Below, one piece after another: positions 8,404-17,777 of a DNA stretch of 64,000 bases (position 1 is its first letter; each line of letters opens with the position of its first letter). Position numbers and translations under genes: made by a program. Origin of the DNA: Hyphomonas sp. BRH_c22. GTDB lineage: Bacteria > Pseudomonadota > Alphaproteobacteria > Caulobacterales > Hyphomonadaceae. Where the stretch lies: the NCBI RefSeq assembly GCF_000961795.1, contig NZ_LADU01000059.1:1-64000 (forward strand). The letters are read 5' to 3'. The notes under the pieces were generated by a model. It worked only from the letters and a program-made list of their open reading frames with translations, ran no database searches and had not been told where the DNA came from.

Positions 8404-10235
8404 TGCCTGCACTGCACCCGACCATCGCCGCCGTCACGGACCGCATTCGTCTGCGTTCTGCGGACACACGCGCTGCCTATCTTGAAATGATAAGGTCGCG
8501 TCGTCCGCAAGGGTATGCCCGGATGAAGATGACGGAAGGCAACCTGGCGCACGCGTCGGCCGGCTGCGCCGTCATGGAAAAGGCAGAATTGCTGGGCGGA
8601 GGCTGGCCGAACATCGGGATCATCACGTCCTATAATGACATGCTGTCCGCACATGCGCCTTTCGAGAACTATCCTGATATCATTCGGAGTGCGGCGCGGG
8701 AGGCCGGTGCAATCGCGCAGGTCGCCGGAGGTGTGCCCGCCATGTGCGACGGGGTCACGCAAGGCCAGGAAGGCATGGAGCTTTCGCTCTTTTCGCGTGA
8801 CGTGATTGCGATGTCATCCGCTATCGGGCTGAGCCATGATGTGTTCGATGCGGCCTTGCACCTTGGTGTGTGCGACAAGATCGTGCCGGGGCTGGTTATC
8901 GCGGCGCTGCGATTTGGCTGGATTCCCTCTGTCTTCGTGCCCGCAGGTCCGATGCCTTCCGGTTTGCCGAACCCCGAAAAGGTTCGCATTCGCCAACTCT
9001 TCGCTGAAGGCAAGGTCGGACGGGAAGAATTGCTGCGTGCCGAGGCTGAGAGCTATCATACGCAGGGAACCTGCACATTCTACGGTACGGCCAATTCGAA
9101 CCAGATGCTGATGGAAGTGATGGGTTTCCATCTTCCCGGCGCGGCGTTCACCAATCCAGGGACTCCGTTGCGCGAGGCGCTGACGCGCGCGGCGACCGCC
9201 CGTGCTGCCGCGATCACGGCGCAGGGTGAAGACTACAGGCCTGCCGGGGAACTGATCGACGCGCGGTCTATCGTCAACGGGATTGTCGGCCTGATGGCGA
9301 CAGGCGGTTCCACCAACCACGCGCTTCACATTCCCGCCATGGCGGCTGCCGCAGGCATTCAGGTGTCACTGGAAGACTTTGCCGACATCAGTTCTATCAC
9401 GCCGCTATTGGCCCGCATCTATCCAAACGGGCCTTCCGACGTGAACCATTTCCATGCCGCTGGAGGTATGAGCTTCCTGGTCAAGGAACTTCTCGGTGCG
9501 GGCCTCATGCATGGCGACGCTGTAGGCGTGGCAGGGCCGATCTCTGGCTATGATCGCGAACCCGTCTTCGACGAGGGCAAACTCGTGTGGCGAAACGCGC
9601 CGTCGCACAGCGCCGACCTCGACATTCTGCGTCCGGCGTCTGATCCGTTCTCCAGGGATGGCGGACTTCGCCTGATGGACGGGCGCCTCGGGCGCGGGGT
9701 CAGCAAGGTGTCAGCCGTCAAGCCGGCCAATCGCGTACTGGAAGCGCCCGCGATCGTGTTTGAGACGCAAGGGGCGTTGAAAGCCGCGTTCGAGGCCGGG
9801 AAACTGGACCGGGATTTTGTGGCCGTCGTGCGTTTCCAGGGCCCGGCAGCCAATGGCATGCCCGAACTGCACGGGCTCACGCCCGTGCTAGGCATTCTGC
9901 AGGACAGGGGATACAAGATCGCACTGGTCACGGACGGACGCATGTCTGGTGCCAGCGGGAAGATCCCCTCGGCAATTCACATGAGCCCCGAAGCGGCTCG
10001 CGGCGGGCCGCTGGCGCGTGTGCGGGACGGCGACATCATCACATTTGATTCGGAGAAAGGCACGCTGGACATCCAGGTCGATAACGCCACGTTCCAGGCG
10101 AGAGAGCCTGCGGCATTCCGCCCGAATGAATCTGCCATGGGGCTGGGAAGGGAAATGTTTTCCTATTTCCGGCAAATGGCTGGGACGGCGGATACCGGTG
10201 CCAGCCAGTTTGCGTTTCTCGGCGAGGGTAGCTGA
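8400..10235 (+). CDS. edd: Phosphogluconate dehydratase
   Basis: Edd dehydrates 6-phosphogluconate to 2-keto-3-deoxy-6-phosphogluconate (KDPG), the defining Entner-Doudoroff step. The 611-residue protein is an IlvD/Edd iron-sulfur dehydratase: [32 protein letters not shown] and [19 protein letters not shown] are conserved signatures, and the Cys residues in the first two and an upstream one would hold the cluster. ATG 8400 overlaps the pgl stop by 4 bp; an in-frame ATG at 8391 and one at 8403 are alternatives. It is followed without a gap by glk. Confidence 0.96.
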   Translation: MMPALHPTIAAVTDRIRLRSADTRAAYLEMIRSRRPQGYARMKMTEGNLAHASAGCAVMEKAELLGGGWPNIGIITSYNDMLSAHAPFENYPDIIRSAAREAGAIAQVAGGVPAMCDGVTQGQEGMELSLFSRDVIAMSSAIGLSHDVFDAALHLGVCDKIVPGLVIAALRFGWIPSVFVPAGPMPSGLPNPEKVRIRQLFAEGKVGREELLRAEAESYHTQGTCTFYGTANSNQMLMEVMGFHLPGAAFTNPGTPLREALTRAATARAAAITAQGEDYRPAGELIDARSIVNGIVGLMATGGSTNHALHIPAMAAAAGIQVSLEDFADISSITPLLARIYPNGPSDVNHFHAAGGMSFLVKELLGAGLMHGDAVGVAGPISGYDREPVFDEGKLVWRNAPSHSADLDILRPASDPFSRDGGLRLMDGRLGRGVSKVSAVKPANRVLEAPAIVFETQGALKAAFEAGKLDRDFVAVVRFQGPAANGMPELHGLTPVLGILQDRGYKIALVTDGRMSGASGKIPSAIHMSPEAARGGPLARVRDGDIITFDSEKGTLDIQVDNATFQAREPAAFRPNESAMGLGREMFSYFRQMAGTADTGASQFAFLGEGS

Positions 10236-11204
10236 GTGGCTTCGAATGAAATGATGGTGGGAGACGTCGGCGGCACCAATGTTCGCTTCGGGATCGCGCA
10301 CCGTCAAAATGGCCGGTTCCTGATCGACCGGTTTGAAAAATTCGAAGGCGATGATTTCGATTCGTTCGATGACGCGCTGGCGCGCTATCTGAACGATTTG
10401 GGATCAGCTCCGGATCATGCCTGCTTCGCTTTGGCTGGTCCCGTCATGAACGGGGAAGTCAAGCTAACCAACCGGCCTTGGCATGTGTCGGCGCATGGCA
10501 TTTCACGCCGGTTCAATATTGCGCAAGTGCACCTCATCAATGACTTCGCGGGCATGGCCCGGGCGGTGCCGGAACTCGACCGGGCGACTTTCGACACGAT
10601 CATCGATGGTAGCCCGGTCCCAGGCGCACCGATCCTTGTCGCTGGCCCCGGGACCGGTTTTGGCGTGGCGACCCTGTTTGGATCCGATAAAACCGGCTGG
10701 CATGTGTTAAACGGGGAGGGCGGGCACATGGCGTTCTCTCCGCGTGATCTTGACGAGATGGAGCTGGCGAGAGTCCTGCTCAGCCGGCATGGATACGTTT
10801 CGAACGAACTGGTCGCATCCGGCAGCGGGCTCAACGCGGTCCATGAGGCACTCTGCGAAATCCATGGACGCGCCTATGAGGAAACGAGCCCTGGGGAGAT
10901 GCGTCGATTGGCGGATGCAGGCGATGCCATGTTTCGATCTCTGATCCAGATTCGCGCAAATACCGTGATGAGCGCCGTGGGCGACCTCGTGCTTGCAAAT
11001 GGAGCGCTCGGTGGTGTCGTGCTGGCCGGGGGCGTCAGCGAGCGCATCACCGACTTCCTGACATCGACCGAAGCGCGCGAAAGATTCGTTCAGCGGGGAC
11101 CACTTAGCAATTACTTGCGCGGCTGTCCTGTTTGGCTGATGCGTGACCCGGAAGCCCCGCTCATCGGTGCGGCAGCCTTCCATGAACAGGAGATCCAGCA
11201 ATGA
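10236..11204 (+). CDS. glk: Glucokinase
   Basis: Glk phosphorylates intracellular glucose with ATP to glucose-6-phosphate, feeding Zwf. The 322 residues match the bacterial Glk family (Pfam Glucokinase). The ATP phosphate loop GDVGGTN is at residues 9-15, AGPGTGFGVATL is the nucleotide/sugar loop, and the downstream EGGHM matches the glucose-contacting motif. The start is GTG at 10236, directly after the edd stop and preceded by GAGGGT. In-frame ATG codons at 10248 and 10251 would also leave the domain intact. It overlaps eda by 4 bp. Confidence 0.95.
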   Translation: MASNEMMVGDVGGTNVRFGIAHRQNGRFLIDRFEKFEGDDFDSFDDALARYLNDLGSAPDHACFALAGPVMNGEVKLTNRPWHVSAHGISRRFNIAQVHLINDFAGMARAVPELDRATFDTIIDGSPVPGAPILVAGPGTGFGVATLFGSDKTGWHVLNGEGGHMAFSPRDLDEMELARVLLSRHGYVSNELVASGSGLNAVHEALCEIHGRAYEETSPGEMRRLADAGDAMFRSLIQIRANTVMSAVGDLVLANGALGGVVLAGGVSERITDFLTSTEARERFVQRGPLSNYLRGCPVWLMRDPEAPLIGAAAFHEQEIQQ

Positions 11205-11836
11205 CGTTCCCCCTGAAATCCCTCGTGGAAGCTGCGAGCAAGGCGCCGATCGTTCCGGTTCTGGTTGTCGATCGCATCGAGGTCGCGGCACCTTTGGCCC
11301 GCGCACTGGTCGATGGCGGACTCACCATCGCTGAGGTCACATTGCGCACCCCTTCTGGTCTGGGCGTGATTGAAGAGATGAAGACAGCTGAACCCGGCCT
11401 GAAAGTGGGAGCGGGAACGGTACTGACGGAAGCGGATGCAGAAAATGCGCTGTCGGCAGGATCTGACTTTCTGGTGTCTCCCGGCATGTCGCCCAAGCTG
11501 CTGGCCGGACTCGGCGGTCGCAGGCGCCTGATGATTCCCGGTGTGGCATCAGCGAGTGAGGCCATGGCGCGGCACGAGGAAGGATTCGATCTGCTGAAGC
11601 TGTTCCCTGCCTCGATTGTAGGCGGGGTCGCTGCCCTGAAGGCTATGGGTGCCCCACTTCCGCACCTTCGGTTCATGCCGACGGGCGGGATCACGGAAAA
11701 TGACGTCGGAAAGTATCTGGCGCTTCCCAATGTGTTCGCAGCGGGCGGTTCGTGGATCGCGACCGGAGCGGATATTGCGGCGGAAGACTGGAAAGGAATC
11801 AGCGCAAAGGCGCGGGTGGCCCTCGCCGCGCTCTGA
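11201..11836 (+). CDS. eda: KDPG aldolase (2-keto-3-deoxy-6-phosphogluconate aldolase)
   Basis: Eda splits KDPG into pyruvate and glyceraldehyde-3-phosphate, closing the Entner-Doudoroff route encoded by this operon. The 211 residues fit the class I aldolase family. Glu45 in AEVTLRTP is the expected general acid/base, and Lys133 in DLLKLFPA the Schiff-base lysine, at the same positions as in the Escherichia coli enzyme. The phosphate-binding MPTGGI follows. The start overlaps the glk stop as ATGA. It is the last gene of the operon; no clear intrinsic terminator follows. Confidence 0.96.
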   Translation: MTFPLKSLVEAASKAPIVPVLVVDRIEVAAPLARALVDGGLTIAEVTLRTPSGLGVIEEMKTAEPGLKVGAGTVLTEADAENALSAGSDFLVSPGMSPKLLAGLGGRRRLMIPGVASASEAMARHEEGFDLLKLFPASIVGGVAALKAMGAPLPHLRFMPTGGITENDVGKYLALPNVFAAGGSWIATGADIAAEDWKGISAKARVALAAL

Positions 11837-12006
11837 ACCTGCCAGAGACGGATTTCAGGCATTCGCGGCCAAAGTTCAGGCACCTCGACCATTCGAGGAG
11901 CCCGATATGACATGTATGCAGGTGGAAAGCGCCTCTCCGTGACGCACCGCCGCAGTCGCTTAGGCGTGAATTAAGGTATTTGAAGCGATAAAGTCAGTCC
12001 CATCGA

Positions 12007-12012
12007 TATAAT
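12007..12012 (+). promoter_or_regulatory. Possible -10 box of the nuo operon promoter
   Basis: A perfect TATAAT lies 70 bp upstream of nuoA in the largest intergenic gap of the window (11837-12082). The only -35-like hexamer nearby is TTGAAG at 11980-11985, 21 bp away, which is too far for an ordinary sigma-70 promoter, so the call rests on the -10 box and the position before a 15-kb operon. Confidence 0.35.
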
Positions 12013-12082
12013 GTGACTGTCTGTTGCGTGGCAGCCAAAACCGTCCTAATCCGGCGCCAGACAAGGTCAGGAGACACTGAAC

Positions 12083-12457
12083 ATGACCGAGATTGAACGG
12101 CTCGCACTGGATTACCTTCCAGTGATCATATTCCTGGTGATTGGCGCGGCGATTTCAGGTCTATTCATCGTCGGCACATTCCTGCTGGCGCCGTCGAATC
12201 CTGACCCTGAGAAAAACTCGGCTTATGAGTGCGGATTCAACGCATTCGACGACGCGCGCATGAAGTTTGACGTGAGGTTCTACCTCGTCGCCATTCTTTT
12301 CATCATCTTCGATCTTGAGGTGGCGTTCCTGTTTCCGTGGGCCATCTCACTTGGCACAATCGGTCTTTTGGGTTTCTGGTCAATGGTGGTCTTCCTTGGC
12401 GTGCTCACCGTAGGATTTATCTACGAATGGCGCCGTGGCGCGCTGGAGTGGGAATAG
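12083..12457 (+). CDS. nuoA: NADH-quinone oxidoreductase subunit A
   Basis: NuoA is a small membrane subunit of proton-pumping complex I that sits near the quinone site. The 124 residues carry three predicted membrane helices and the family signature [20 protein letters not shown], whose Cys lies in the loop between helices 1 and 2. The gene opens the nuoA-N operon. AGGAGAC lies just upstream of the ATG. It overlaps nuoB by one base. Confidence 0.96.
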   Translation: MTEIERLALDYLPVIIFLVIGAAISGLFIVGTFLLAPSNPDPEKNSAYECGFNAFDDARMKFDVRFYLVAILFIIFDLEVAFLFPWAISLGTIGLLGFWSMVVFLGVLTVGFIYEWRRGALEWE

Positions 12458-13029
12458 TGGTAGACGACGGTTTCAAGAAGTACGCGCTTGGGAGCGCACG
12501 TGCGGGCGTTGAAGGGGGTTTCGTCCCCAGAGCCGATGACCCGTTCTATAACGGCTTGTCCGACGAGCTCGCCGACAAGGGTTATTTCACCGCAGCGGCG
12601 GATGACCTGATTACCTGGGCCCGCACCGGATCGCTCATGTGGATGACGTTTGGCTTGGCGTGCTGCGCGGTCGAAATGATGCATGCCGGCAACCCGCGTT
12701 ATGACCTGGAACGGTTCGGCATGGCGCCGCGGGGTTCGCCCCGCCAGTCTGACGTGATGATCGTTGCCGGCACGCTGACCAACAAGATGGCGCCAGCCTT
12801 GCGCAAGGTCTACGATCAGATGCCTGAGCCCCGCTACGTGATTTCCATGGGCAGCTGCGCAAATGGCGGCGGATACTATCACTACAGTTACTCCGTTGTG
12901 CGCGGTTGTGACCGCATCGTGCCGGTCGATATCTATGTGCCGGGTTGTCCGCCGACAGCTGAGGCGCTCGTCTACGGTTTCCTTCAATTGCAGAAGAAAA
13001 TTCGGCGCGAAGGCTCGATTGAGCGCTAG
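12457..13029 (+). CDS. nuoB: NADH-quinone oxidoreductase subunit B
   Basis: NuoB holds iron-sulfur cluster N2, the last electron carrier before quinone. The 190 residues contain the expected ligands: tandem Cys69-Cys70 in LACCAVEMM, Cys134 in GSCAN and Cys164 in PGCPPTAEA. The start is GTG 12457, whose first base is the last base of the nuoA stop; GGAG lies upstream. The frame extends further upstream, but that part lies over nuoA and is not conserved. Confidence 0.96.
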   Translation: MVDDGFKKYALGSARAGVEGGFVPRADDPFYNGLSDELADKGYFTAAADDLITWARTGSLMWMTFGLACCAVEMMHAGNPRYDLERFGMAPRGSPRQSDVMIVAGTLTNKMAPALRKVYDQMPEPRYVISMGSCANGGGYYHYSYSVVRGCDRIVPVDIYVPGCPPTAEALVYGFLQLQKKIRREGSIER

Positions 13030-13039
13030 GGGACCCAGG

Positions 13040-13660
13040 ATGAGTATCGAAGCGCTAAGAGATCTCGCAGCCCATATTGAAACGACGCAGGCCGATGCCG
13101 TGCGTGCGTCGCAGATCGTGGTCGGCGAACTTACATTGTTCGCCGAGCGCGATCATGTCGTTCGCCTGTTGCGTTTCCTGCGTGACGACCAGCAGTGCAA
13201 TTTCGAGACGCTGATCGATATCTGCGGCGTTGATTATCCAGAGCGGTCGGACCGTTTCGAGGTGGTCTACCACCTGCTGTCGATGCGCATGAACCATCGC
13301 ATTCGTGTGCGTATCCGCACCGATGAAGAGGCGCCCGTGCCAAGCGCAACGGCCATCTGGCCGGCTGCGAACTGGTTCGAGCGTGAAGCGTTCGACATGT
13401 ATGGAATCCAGTTTGCCGATCATCCGGACCTGCGCAGGATCCTCACCGACTATGGTTTCGAGGGCTATCCGCTGCGCAAGGATTTTCCTCTGACCGGGAA
13501 TTATGAGGTTCGCTACGATGATCTGGAAAAGCGGGTTGTCTACGAACCGGTCCAGCTGACGCAGGAATACAGGAACTTCGATTTCCTCTCGCCCTGGGAA
13601 GGCATGACCAGCGAGATGCCCGGCGATGAGAAAGCCGTCTCCGAGGAGGCTCCCGAGTAA
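13040..13660 (+). CDS. nuoC: NADH-quinone oxidoreductase subunit C
   Basis: NuoC is the 30-kDa peripheral-arm subunit that packs against NuoD. The 206 residues include the family signature [12 protein letters not shown] followed by [20 protein letters not shown]. The last 25 or so residues are acidic and less conserved. ATG 13040 follows nuoB by 10 bp with AGGA just before it. NuoC and NuoD are separate genes here, as in most alphaproteobacteria; the stop overlaps the nuoD start by one base. Confidence 0.96.
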   Translation: MSIEALRDLAAHIETTQADAVRASQIVVGELTLFAERDHVVRLLRFLRDDQQCNFETLIDICGVDYPERSDRFEVVYHLLSMRMNHRIRVRIRTDEEAPVPSATAIWPAANWFEREAFDMYGIQFADHPDLRRILTDYGFEGYPLRKDFPLTGNYEVRYDDLEKRVVYEPVQLTQEYRNFDFLSPWEGMTSEMPGDEKAVSEEAPE

Positions 13661-14865
13661 TGGCTGATACGATCCACACTTCCATCGAGGACGAACGCAA
13701 GTTCACGCTGAATTTTGGCCCGCAGCATCCGGCTGCGCACGGCGTGCTTCGCATGATCATGGATCTGGATGGCGAGGTCGTGATGCGCATCGACAGCCAT
13801 ATCGGCCTGTTGCATCGCGGCACTGAGAAGCTTTTGGAATACAAGACGTTCCTGCAGGGGCTGCCTTATTTTGACCGGCTCGATTACTGCTCGCCAATGA
13901 ACCAGGAGCATGCCTGGTGTCTCGCCATCGAAAAGCTGATGGGCATCAAGGTGCCGCGCCGGGCCAGCCTGATCCGGGTCATGTTCTCCGAGATCGGCCG
14001 GATCATGTCGCACATCCTGAACGTGACGACACAGGCCATGGATTGCGGCGCGCTGACGCCGATCACCTGGGGCTTTGAAGAGCGCGAGAAACTGTGCGTC
14101 TTCTATGAGCGCGCGTCGGGAAGCCGGATGCACGCGGCCTATTTCCGGCCGGGCGGGGTTCATCAGGACCTGCCGCAAGCCCTGATCGATGATATCGCCG
14201 AATGGTGCCTGCATTTCCCGGTGGCCATGAACCGTCTCGAGTCGCTGATCACCGAGAACCGTATCTTCAAGCAACGTAATGCCGATATTGGCGTCGTTGA
14301 TGTGAAGACGATCATGGACTGGGGATTTACCGGCGTGATGGTGCGCGGCTCGGGCCTCACCTGGGACCTGCGCCGTGCGCAGCCTTATGAATGCTACGAC
14401 GAGCTGGACTTCAAGGTTCCGGTTGGCCGGAACGGCGACAATTATGATCGCTATGTCTGCCGCATGGAGGAGATGAAGGAGTCGACCAAGATCATCCAGC
14501 AATGCATCGAATTGCTTGCAAAGGAAGGTCCAGGACCCGTTCTGCCGCGCGATTCCAAGCTGGCGCCACCGCGACGTGCTGAGATGAAGAACTCGATGGA
14601 GGCCCTTATCCATCACTTCAAACTCTATACAGAAGGTTTCCACGTGCCGGAGGGCGAATGTTACGCCGCCATCGAAGCGCCAAAAGGCGAATTTGGCGTG
14701 TATCTCGTGTCTGACGGCACCAACAAGCCCTACAGGGCCAAGGTTCGCGCACCAGGGTTCCCTCATCTTCAGGCGATGGACCACCTGTCCAAGGGCCACC
14801 AGCTGGCCGATGTTTCGGCAATCCTCGGCTCACTCGATATCGTGTTCGGGGAGGTGGACCGGTGA
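13660..14865 (+). CDS. nuoD: NADH-quinone oxidoreductase subunit D
   Basis: NuoD is the 49-kDa subunit that lines the quinone cavity with NuoB. The 401 residues match the family length, with [14 protein letters not shown] near the N-terminus (its His contacts quinone in characterised enzymes) and the C-terminal [18 protein letters not shown]. The gene is coupled to nuoC by a one-base overlap and to the following SnoaL-like gene by a 4-bp overlap (GTGA), so the inserted gene is translated in step with the operon. Confidence 0.97.
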   Translation: MADTIHTSIEDERKFTLNFGPQHPAAHGVLRMIMDLDGEVVMRIDSHIGLLHRGTEKLLEYKTFLQGLPYFDRLDYCSPMNQEHAWCLAIEKLMGIKVPRRASLIRVMFSEIGRIMSHILNVTTQAMDCGALTPITWGFEEREKLCVFYERASGSRMHAAYFRPGGVHQDLPQALIDDIAEWCLHFPVAMNRLESLITENRIFKQRNADIGVVDVKTIMDWGFTGVMVRGSGLTWDLRRAQPYECYDELDFKVPVGRNGDNYDRYVCRMEEMKESTKIIQQCIELLAKEGPGPVLPRDSKLAPPRRAEMKNSMEALIHHFKLYTEGFHVPEGECYAAIEAPKGEFGVYLVSDGTNKPYRAKVRAPGFPHLQAMDHLSKGHQLADVSAILGSLDIVFGEVDR

Positions 14866-15203
14866 GTGTGTCTGCCGACCTCATCCAGCGCCAGCTCGAT
14901 GCTTACAATGCGCAGGACATTGAAGCGTTTATGGCATGCTATGCGGAAGACGCCCTGCTGGCTGGCCTGAATGGCGCTGTCACACAAACGGGGCATGACG
15001 CCATCCGGGCGCGCCATCTGGACCTGTTCGCACAGCACCCGCAGAACCGTGCGGAGCTGGCCAACCGGATAGACCTTGGATCAACAGTGATCGACCACGA
15101 GCGGGTTGAGCGCATGCCGGGCGGCGAGCACTTTGAAGTGGCCGCAATCTACACAATCCGCGATGGCAGGATTGCCCGCGTTGATTTCGCGCGGGGCGCC
15201 TGA
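14862..15203 (+). CDS. SnoaL-like/NTF2-fold small protein inside the nuo operon
   Basis: This 113-residue protein fits the NTF2-like/SnoaL (steroid delta-isomerase-like) fold: [27 protein letters not shown] is the typical helical opening, followed by a GHDAIRARH segment and a beta-rich end with [13 protein letters not shown]. Members range from isomerases to pure binding proteins, so no reaction can be assigned. Start GTG 14862 overlaps the nuoD stop by 4 bp, which ties its expression to complex I. It is not a complex I subunit. The next gene begins 3 bp downstream. Confidence 0.8.
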   Translation: MSVSADLIQRQLDAYNAQDIEAFMACYAEDALLAGLNGAVTQTGHDAIRARHLDLFAQHPQNRAELANRIDLGSTVIDHERVERMPGGEHFEVAAIYTIRDGRIARVDFARGA

Positions 15204-15206
15204 GAT

Positions 15207-15656
15207 ATGGCAGCCTTTCCGGAGCACAGGCTTTCAATTGTCACAATTGGCGTGCGGGATCGCGCGGCCCTGACCGGCTTCTATGAAACCGTCCTCGGCT
15301 TCAAGAATGTCGGCCCGGACGGCATGACCATGTTTGATATGGGCGGGTTCATTCTCGGCCTTTGGGAAGAAGACAAACTGGCTGACGATGCCGGATTGCC
15401 CAACAACCGGACGGGCGACTTCAAGGCCCTTGCGCTGGCATACAATGCACGTTCCATCGACGAGGTTGATGGCATTTTCGCTGAGCTTGCCAGTGCGGGC
15501 GTGACCATCACAACGCCGCCTCATAAGGCGTTCTGGGGCGGTTACTCGGGGTATTTCACCGACCCCGAAGGCAACGCCTGGGAAGTCGCGTACAACCCAT
15601 TTTGGACATTGGACGAGGCAGGCCGCGTGGTGCTGCCCTCCATGGAGGACGTTTAG
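15207..15656 (+). CDS. VOC superfamily (glyoxalase-like) protein inside the nuo operon
   Basis: This 149-residue protein has the vicinal-oxygen-chelate fold: LSIVTIGVRDRAALTGFYETVLGF at the start, a central FILGLWEED strand and the closing GYSGYFTDPEGNAWEVAYNP that is diagnostic for glyoxalase/bleomycin-resistance-like domains. The Glu of WEVAYNP is a plausible metal ligand, but the first-strand His of many VOC enzymes is replaced (VTIGV). The substrate is unknown. It abuts nuoE (ATG immediately after the stop) and follows the SnoaL-like gene by 3 bp, so both are embedded in the nuo transcript. Confidence 0.85.
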   Translation: MAAFPEHRLSIVTIGVRDRAALTGFYETVLGFKNVGPDGMTMFDMGGFILGLWEEDKLADDAGLPNNRTGDFKALALAYNARSIDEVDGIFAELASAGVTITTPPHKAFWGGYSGYFTDPEGNAWEVAYNPFWTLDEAGRVVLPSMEDV

Positions 15657-16463
15657 ATGGCATTGCGCCGGTTCGATATCGAGGCGGGTGGCGATACGTT
15701 CGCTTTCAAGCCTGAAACAGAAGACAAGATCGCCTTCTGGCGCGCCAAGTATCCGGCGGACCGCCAGCGCTCGGCTGTGATCCCGATGCTGTGGCTGGCG
15801 CAGAAGGACAATAATGGCTGGCTGTCAGAGCCGGCGATGCGCGAAGTCGCTGACCGTCTCGAGATGCCGTATATCCGCGTCTATGAAGTGGCGACATTCT
15901 ACACGATGTTCCGGATGCAGCCGGTGGGCAAGTTTCACATCCAGCTGTGTGGTACGACGCCCTGCATGCTGCGTGGCGCGGAAAAGCTGAAGGATGTCTG
16001 CAAAAAGGAAATCGGCCCGGCGATGTATGTCACCGACGACAAGCGCCTGTCCTGGGAAGAGGTTGAGTGTCTGGGCGCGTGTGTGAACGCACCGATGGCT
16101 CAGATCAACGATGACTATTATGAGGACCTGTCGGCGGACAGTTTCAGCAAGATCATCTCGAAACTCAAGAATGGTGCTGAAGCGCAGGCGGGTCCGCAGA
16201 TTGACAGGGTCAATAGCGGTCCCGAAGGCGGAACAACCCTCCTCACAGAACCGCACCTGTTTGATGGCAGCCGGAACAATATCTCGGCCCTGCCAAACCT
16301 GCCGGTGCCCCCCGAAGATGCTAATGCGGAAGCCAAGGGCATGCCCAAGGAAGATGCACCAACGAACACCAAGCGTGAAACGCCGGAAACGGGTACGAGT
16401 GGCAAGACAACCCTGCTGCCCAAGCGCGATGAAACGACTGCCAAAAAAGGCGATGAGGACTAG
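15657..16463 (+). CDS. nuoE: NADH-quinone oxidoreductase subunit E with long C-terminal tail
   Basis: NuoE is the 24-kDa subunit that carries the [2Fe-2S] cluster N1a. The ligands are Cys98 and Cys103 (CGTTPC) and Cys138 and Cys142 (CLGAC). The thioredoxin-like core ends near residue 175. The remaining 93 or so residues are a low-complexity, charged Pro/Lys/Glu/Thr-rich tail with no recognisable domain. Extended NuoE proteins occur in other alphaproteobacteria, so the tail is unusual for the family but not unique. The start immediately follows the VOC gene stop. nuoF begins 3 bp downstream. Confidence 0.95.
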   Translation: MALRRFDIEAGGDTFAFKPETEDKIAFWRAKYPADRQRSAVIPMLWLAQKDNNGWLSEPAMREVADRLEMPYIRVYEVATFYTMFRMQPVGKFHIQLCGTTPCMLRGAEKLKDVCKKEIGPAMYVTDDKRLSWEEVECLGACVNAPMAQINDDYYEDLSADSFSKIISKLKNGAEAQAGPQIDRVNSGPEGGTTLLTEPHLFDGSRNNISALPNLPVPPEDANAEAKGMPKEDAPTNTKRETPETGTSGKTTLLPKRDETTAKKGDED

Positions 16464-16466
16464 GAC

Positions 16467-17771
16467 ATGTTGCAGGACAAGGACCGGATCTTCACAAATC
16501 TCTACGGACTTCACTCGCCGGGGCTGGAGGCAGCCAGGCAGCGTGGCGCGTGGCACCTGACGCGCGAAATGCTCGCGCTCGGGCCTGACTGGATTTGCGA
16601 CCAGATCAAGGCGAGCGGCCTGCGTGGGCGTGGCGGCGCTGGCTTTCCCACAGGCCTGAAGTGGACCTTCATGCCCAAGGAAGTGCGTGAACGTCCTCAC
16701 TATCTCGTTGTGAACGCCGACGAATCCGAGCCGGGCACTTGCAAGGACCGCGAGATCCTGCGGCACGACCCGCACCTGCTGATCGAAGGATGCATGGTGG
16801 CCAGCCGCGCTATGCGTGCCCACAAATGCTACGTCTACCTACGCGGCGAATACATTGCCGAGCGCCACGCCATGGAAGCCGCGATCAAGGAAGCCTATGA
16901 GGCCAAGCTGATTGGCGACAACAATGTCAACGGATGGGATTTCGACATCTACGTCCACCACGGCGCCGGCGCCTATATCTGCGGGGAAGAAACAGCCTTG
17001 CTCGAAAGCCTTGAGGGCAAGAAGGGCCAGCCGCGCATGAAGCCGCCATTCCCGGCCAATGCAGGCCTTTATGGCTGCCCGACAACCGTGAACAATGTGG
17101 AATCCATCGCTGTTGCGCCGACAATCCTGCGGCGCGGCGCCGAATGGTTTGCCGGTTTTGGCCGTCCGAACAATGCGGGCACCAAGCTGTTCTGCATATC
17201 CGGCCACGTGAACAAGCCATGCAATGTGGAAGAAGAGATGTCGATCACGTTCCGTGACCTGATCGATACGCATTGCGGCGGCATTCGCGGCGGCTGGGAC
17301 AATCTGAAAGCCGTGATCCCCGGTGGCTCGTCCGTACCGATGGTACCGGCCGAACAGATCATGGACGCCTATATGGATTTCGACACGCTGCGTGACCTGA
17401 AGTCAGGTCTCGGCACGGCCGCTGTCATCGTGATGGACAAGGACACCGACCTGATCAAGGCGATCGCGCGGCTTGCCTATTTCTACAAGCACGAATCCTG
17501 TGGCCAGTGCACGCCATGCCGTGAAGGCACCGGCTGGATGTGGCGCGTGATGGAGCGCATGGTGAAGGGCGAGGCCGAGCATGACGAGATCGACACGCTG
17601 CTCGACGTGACCAAACAGGTCGAAGGCCACACGATCTGCGCGCTTGGCGACGCAGCGGCCTGGCCCATCCAGGGCCTGATCCGCCATTTCCGGCCCGAAA
17701 TCGAAGACCGCATCAACCAGTATCGCTTGCCCCGCGCCATGGTGCAGGGCGCTGTGATTGCGGCGGAGTAG
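16467..17771 (+). CDS. nuoF: NADH-quinone oxidoreductase subunit F
   Basis: NuoF is the 51-kDa subunit that binds NADH and FMN and passes electrons to cluster N3. The 434 residues show the glycine-rich FMN/NADH motif [16 protein letters not shown], the [14 protein letters not shown] segment and the cluster ligands Cys345, Cys348 and Cys351 in [11 protein letters not shown], with a fourth in HTICALGD. It lies at the tip of the peripheral arm. Spacing to nuoE and nuoG is 3 and 6 bp. Confidence 0.97.
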   Translation: MLQDKDRIFTNLYGLHSPGLEAARQRGAWHLTREMLALGPDWICDQIKASGLRGRGGAGFPTGLKWTFMPKEVRERPHYLVVNADESEPGTCKDREILRHDPHLLIEGCMVASRAMRAHKCYVYLRGEYIAERHAMEAAIKEAYEAKLIGDNNVNGWDFDIYVHHGAGAYICGEETALLESLEGKKGQPRMKPPFPANAGLYGCPTTVNNVESIAVAPTILRRGAEWFAGFGRPNNAGTKLFCISGHVNKPCNVEEEMSITFRDLIDTHCGGIRGGWDNLKAVIPGGSSVPMVPAEQIMDAYMDFDTLRDLKSGLGTAAVIVMDKDTDLIKAIARLAYFYKHESCGQCTPCREGTGWMWRVMERMVKGEAEHDEIDTLLDVTKQVEGHTICALGDAAAWPIQGLIRHFRPEIEDRINQYRLPRAMVQGAVIAAE

Positions 17772-17777
17772 GAAGAC

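Noticed and set aside
11883..11898. CCTCGA/TCGAGG hairpin after eda as a terminator
   Set aside because: The stem is only 6 bp and no T-run follows.
12337..12456. Extended N-terminus of NuoB reading from 12337
   Set aside because: This part lies entirely over nuoA in another frame and does not resemble NuoB; GTG 12457 has a ribosome site and fits the family length.
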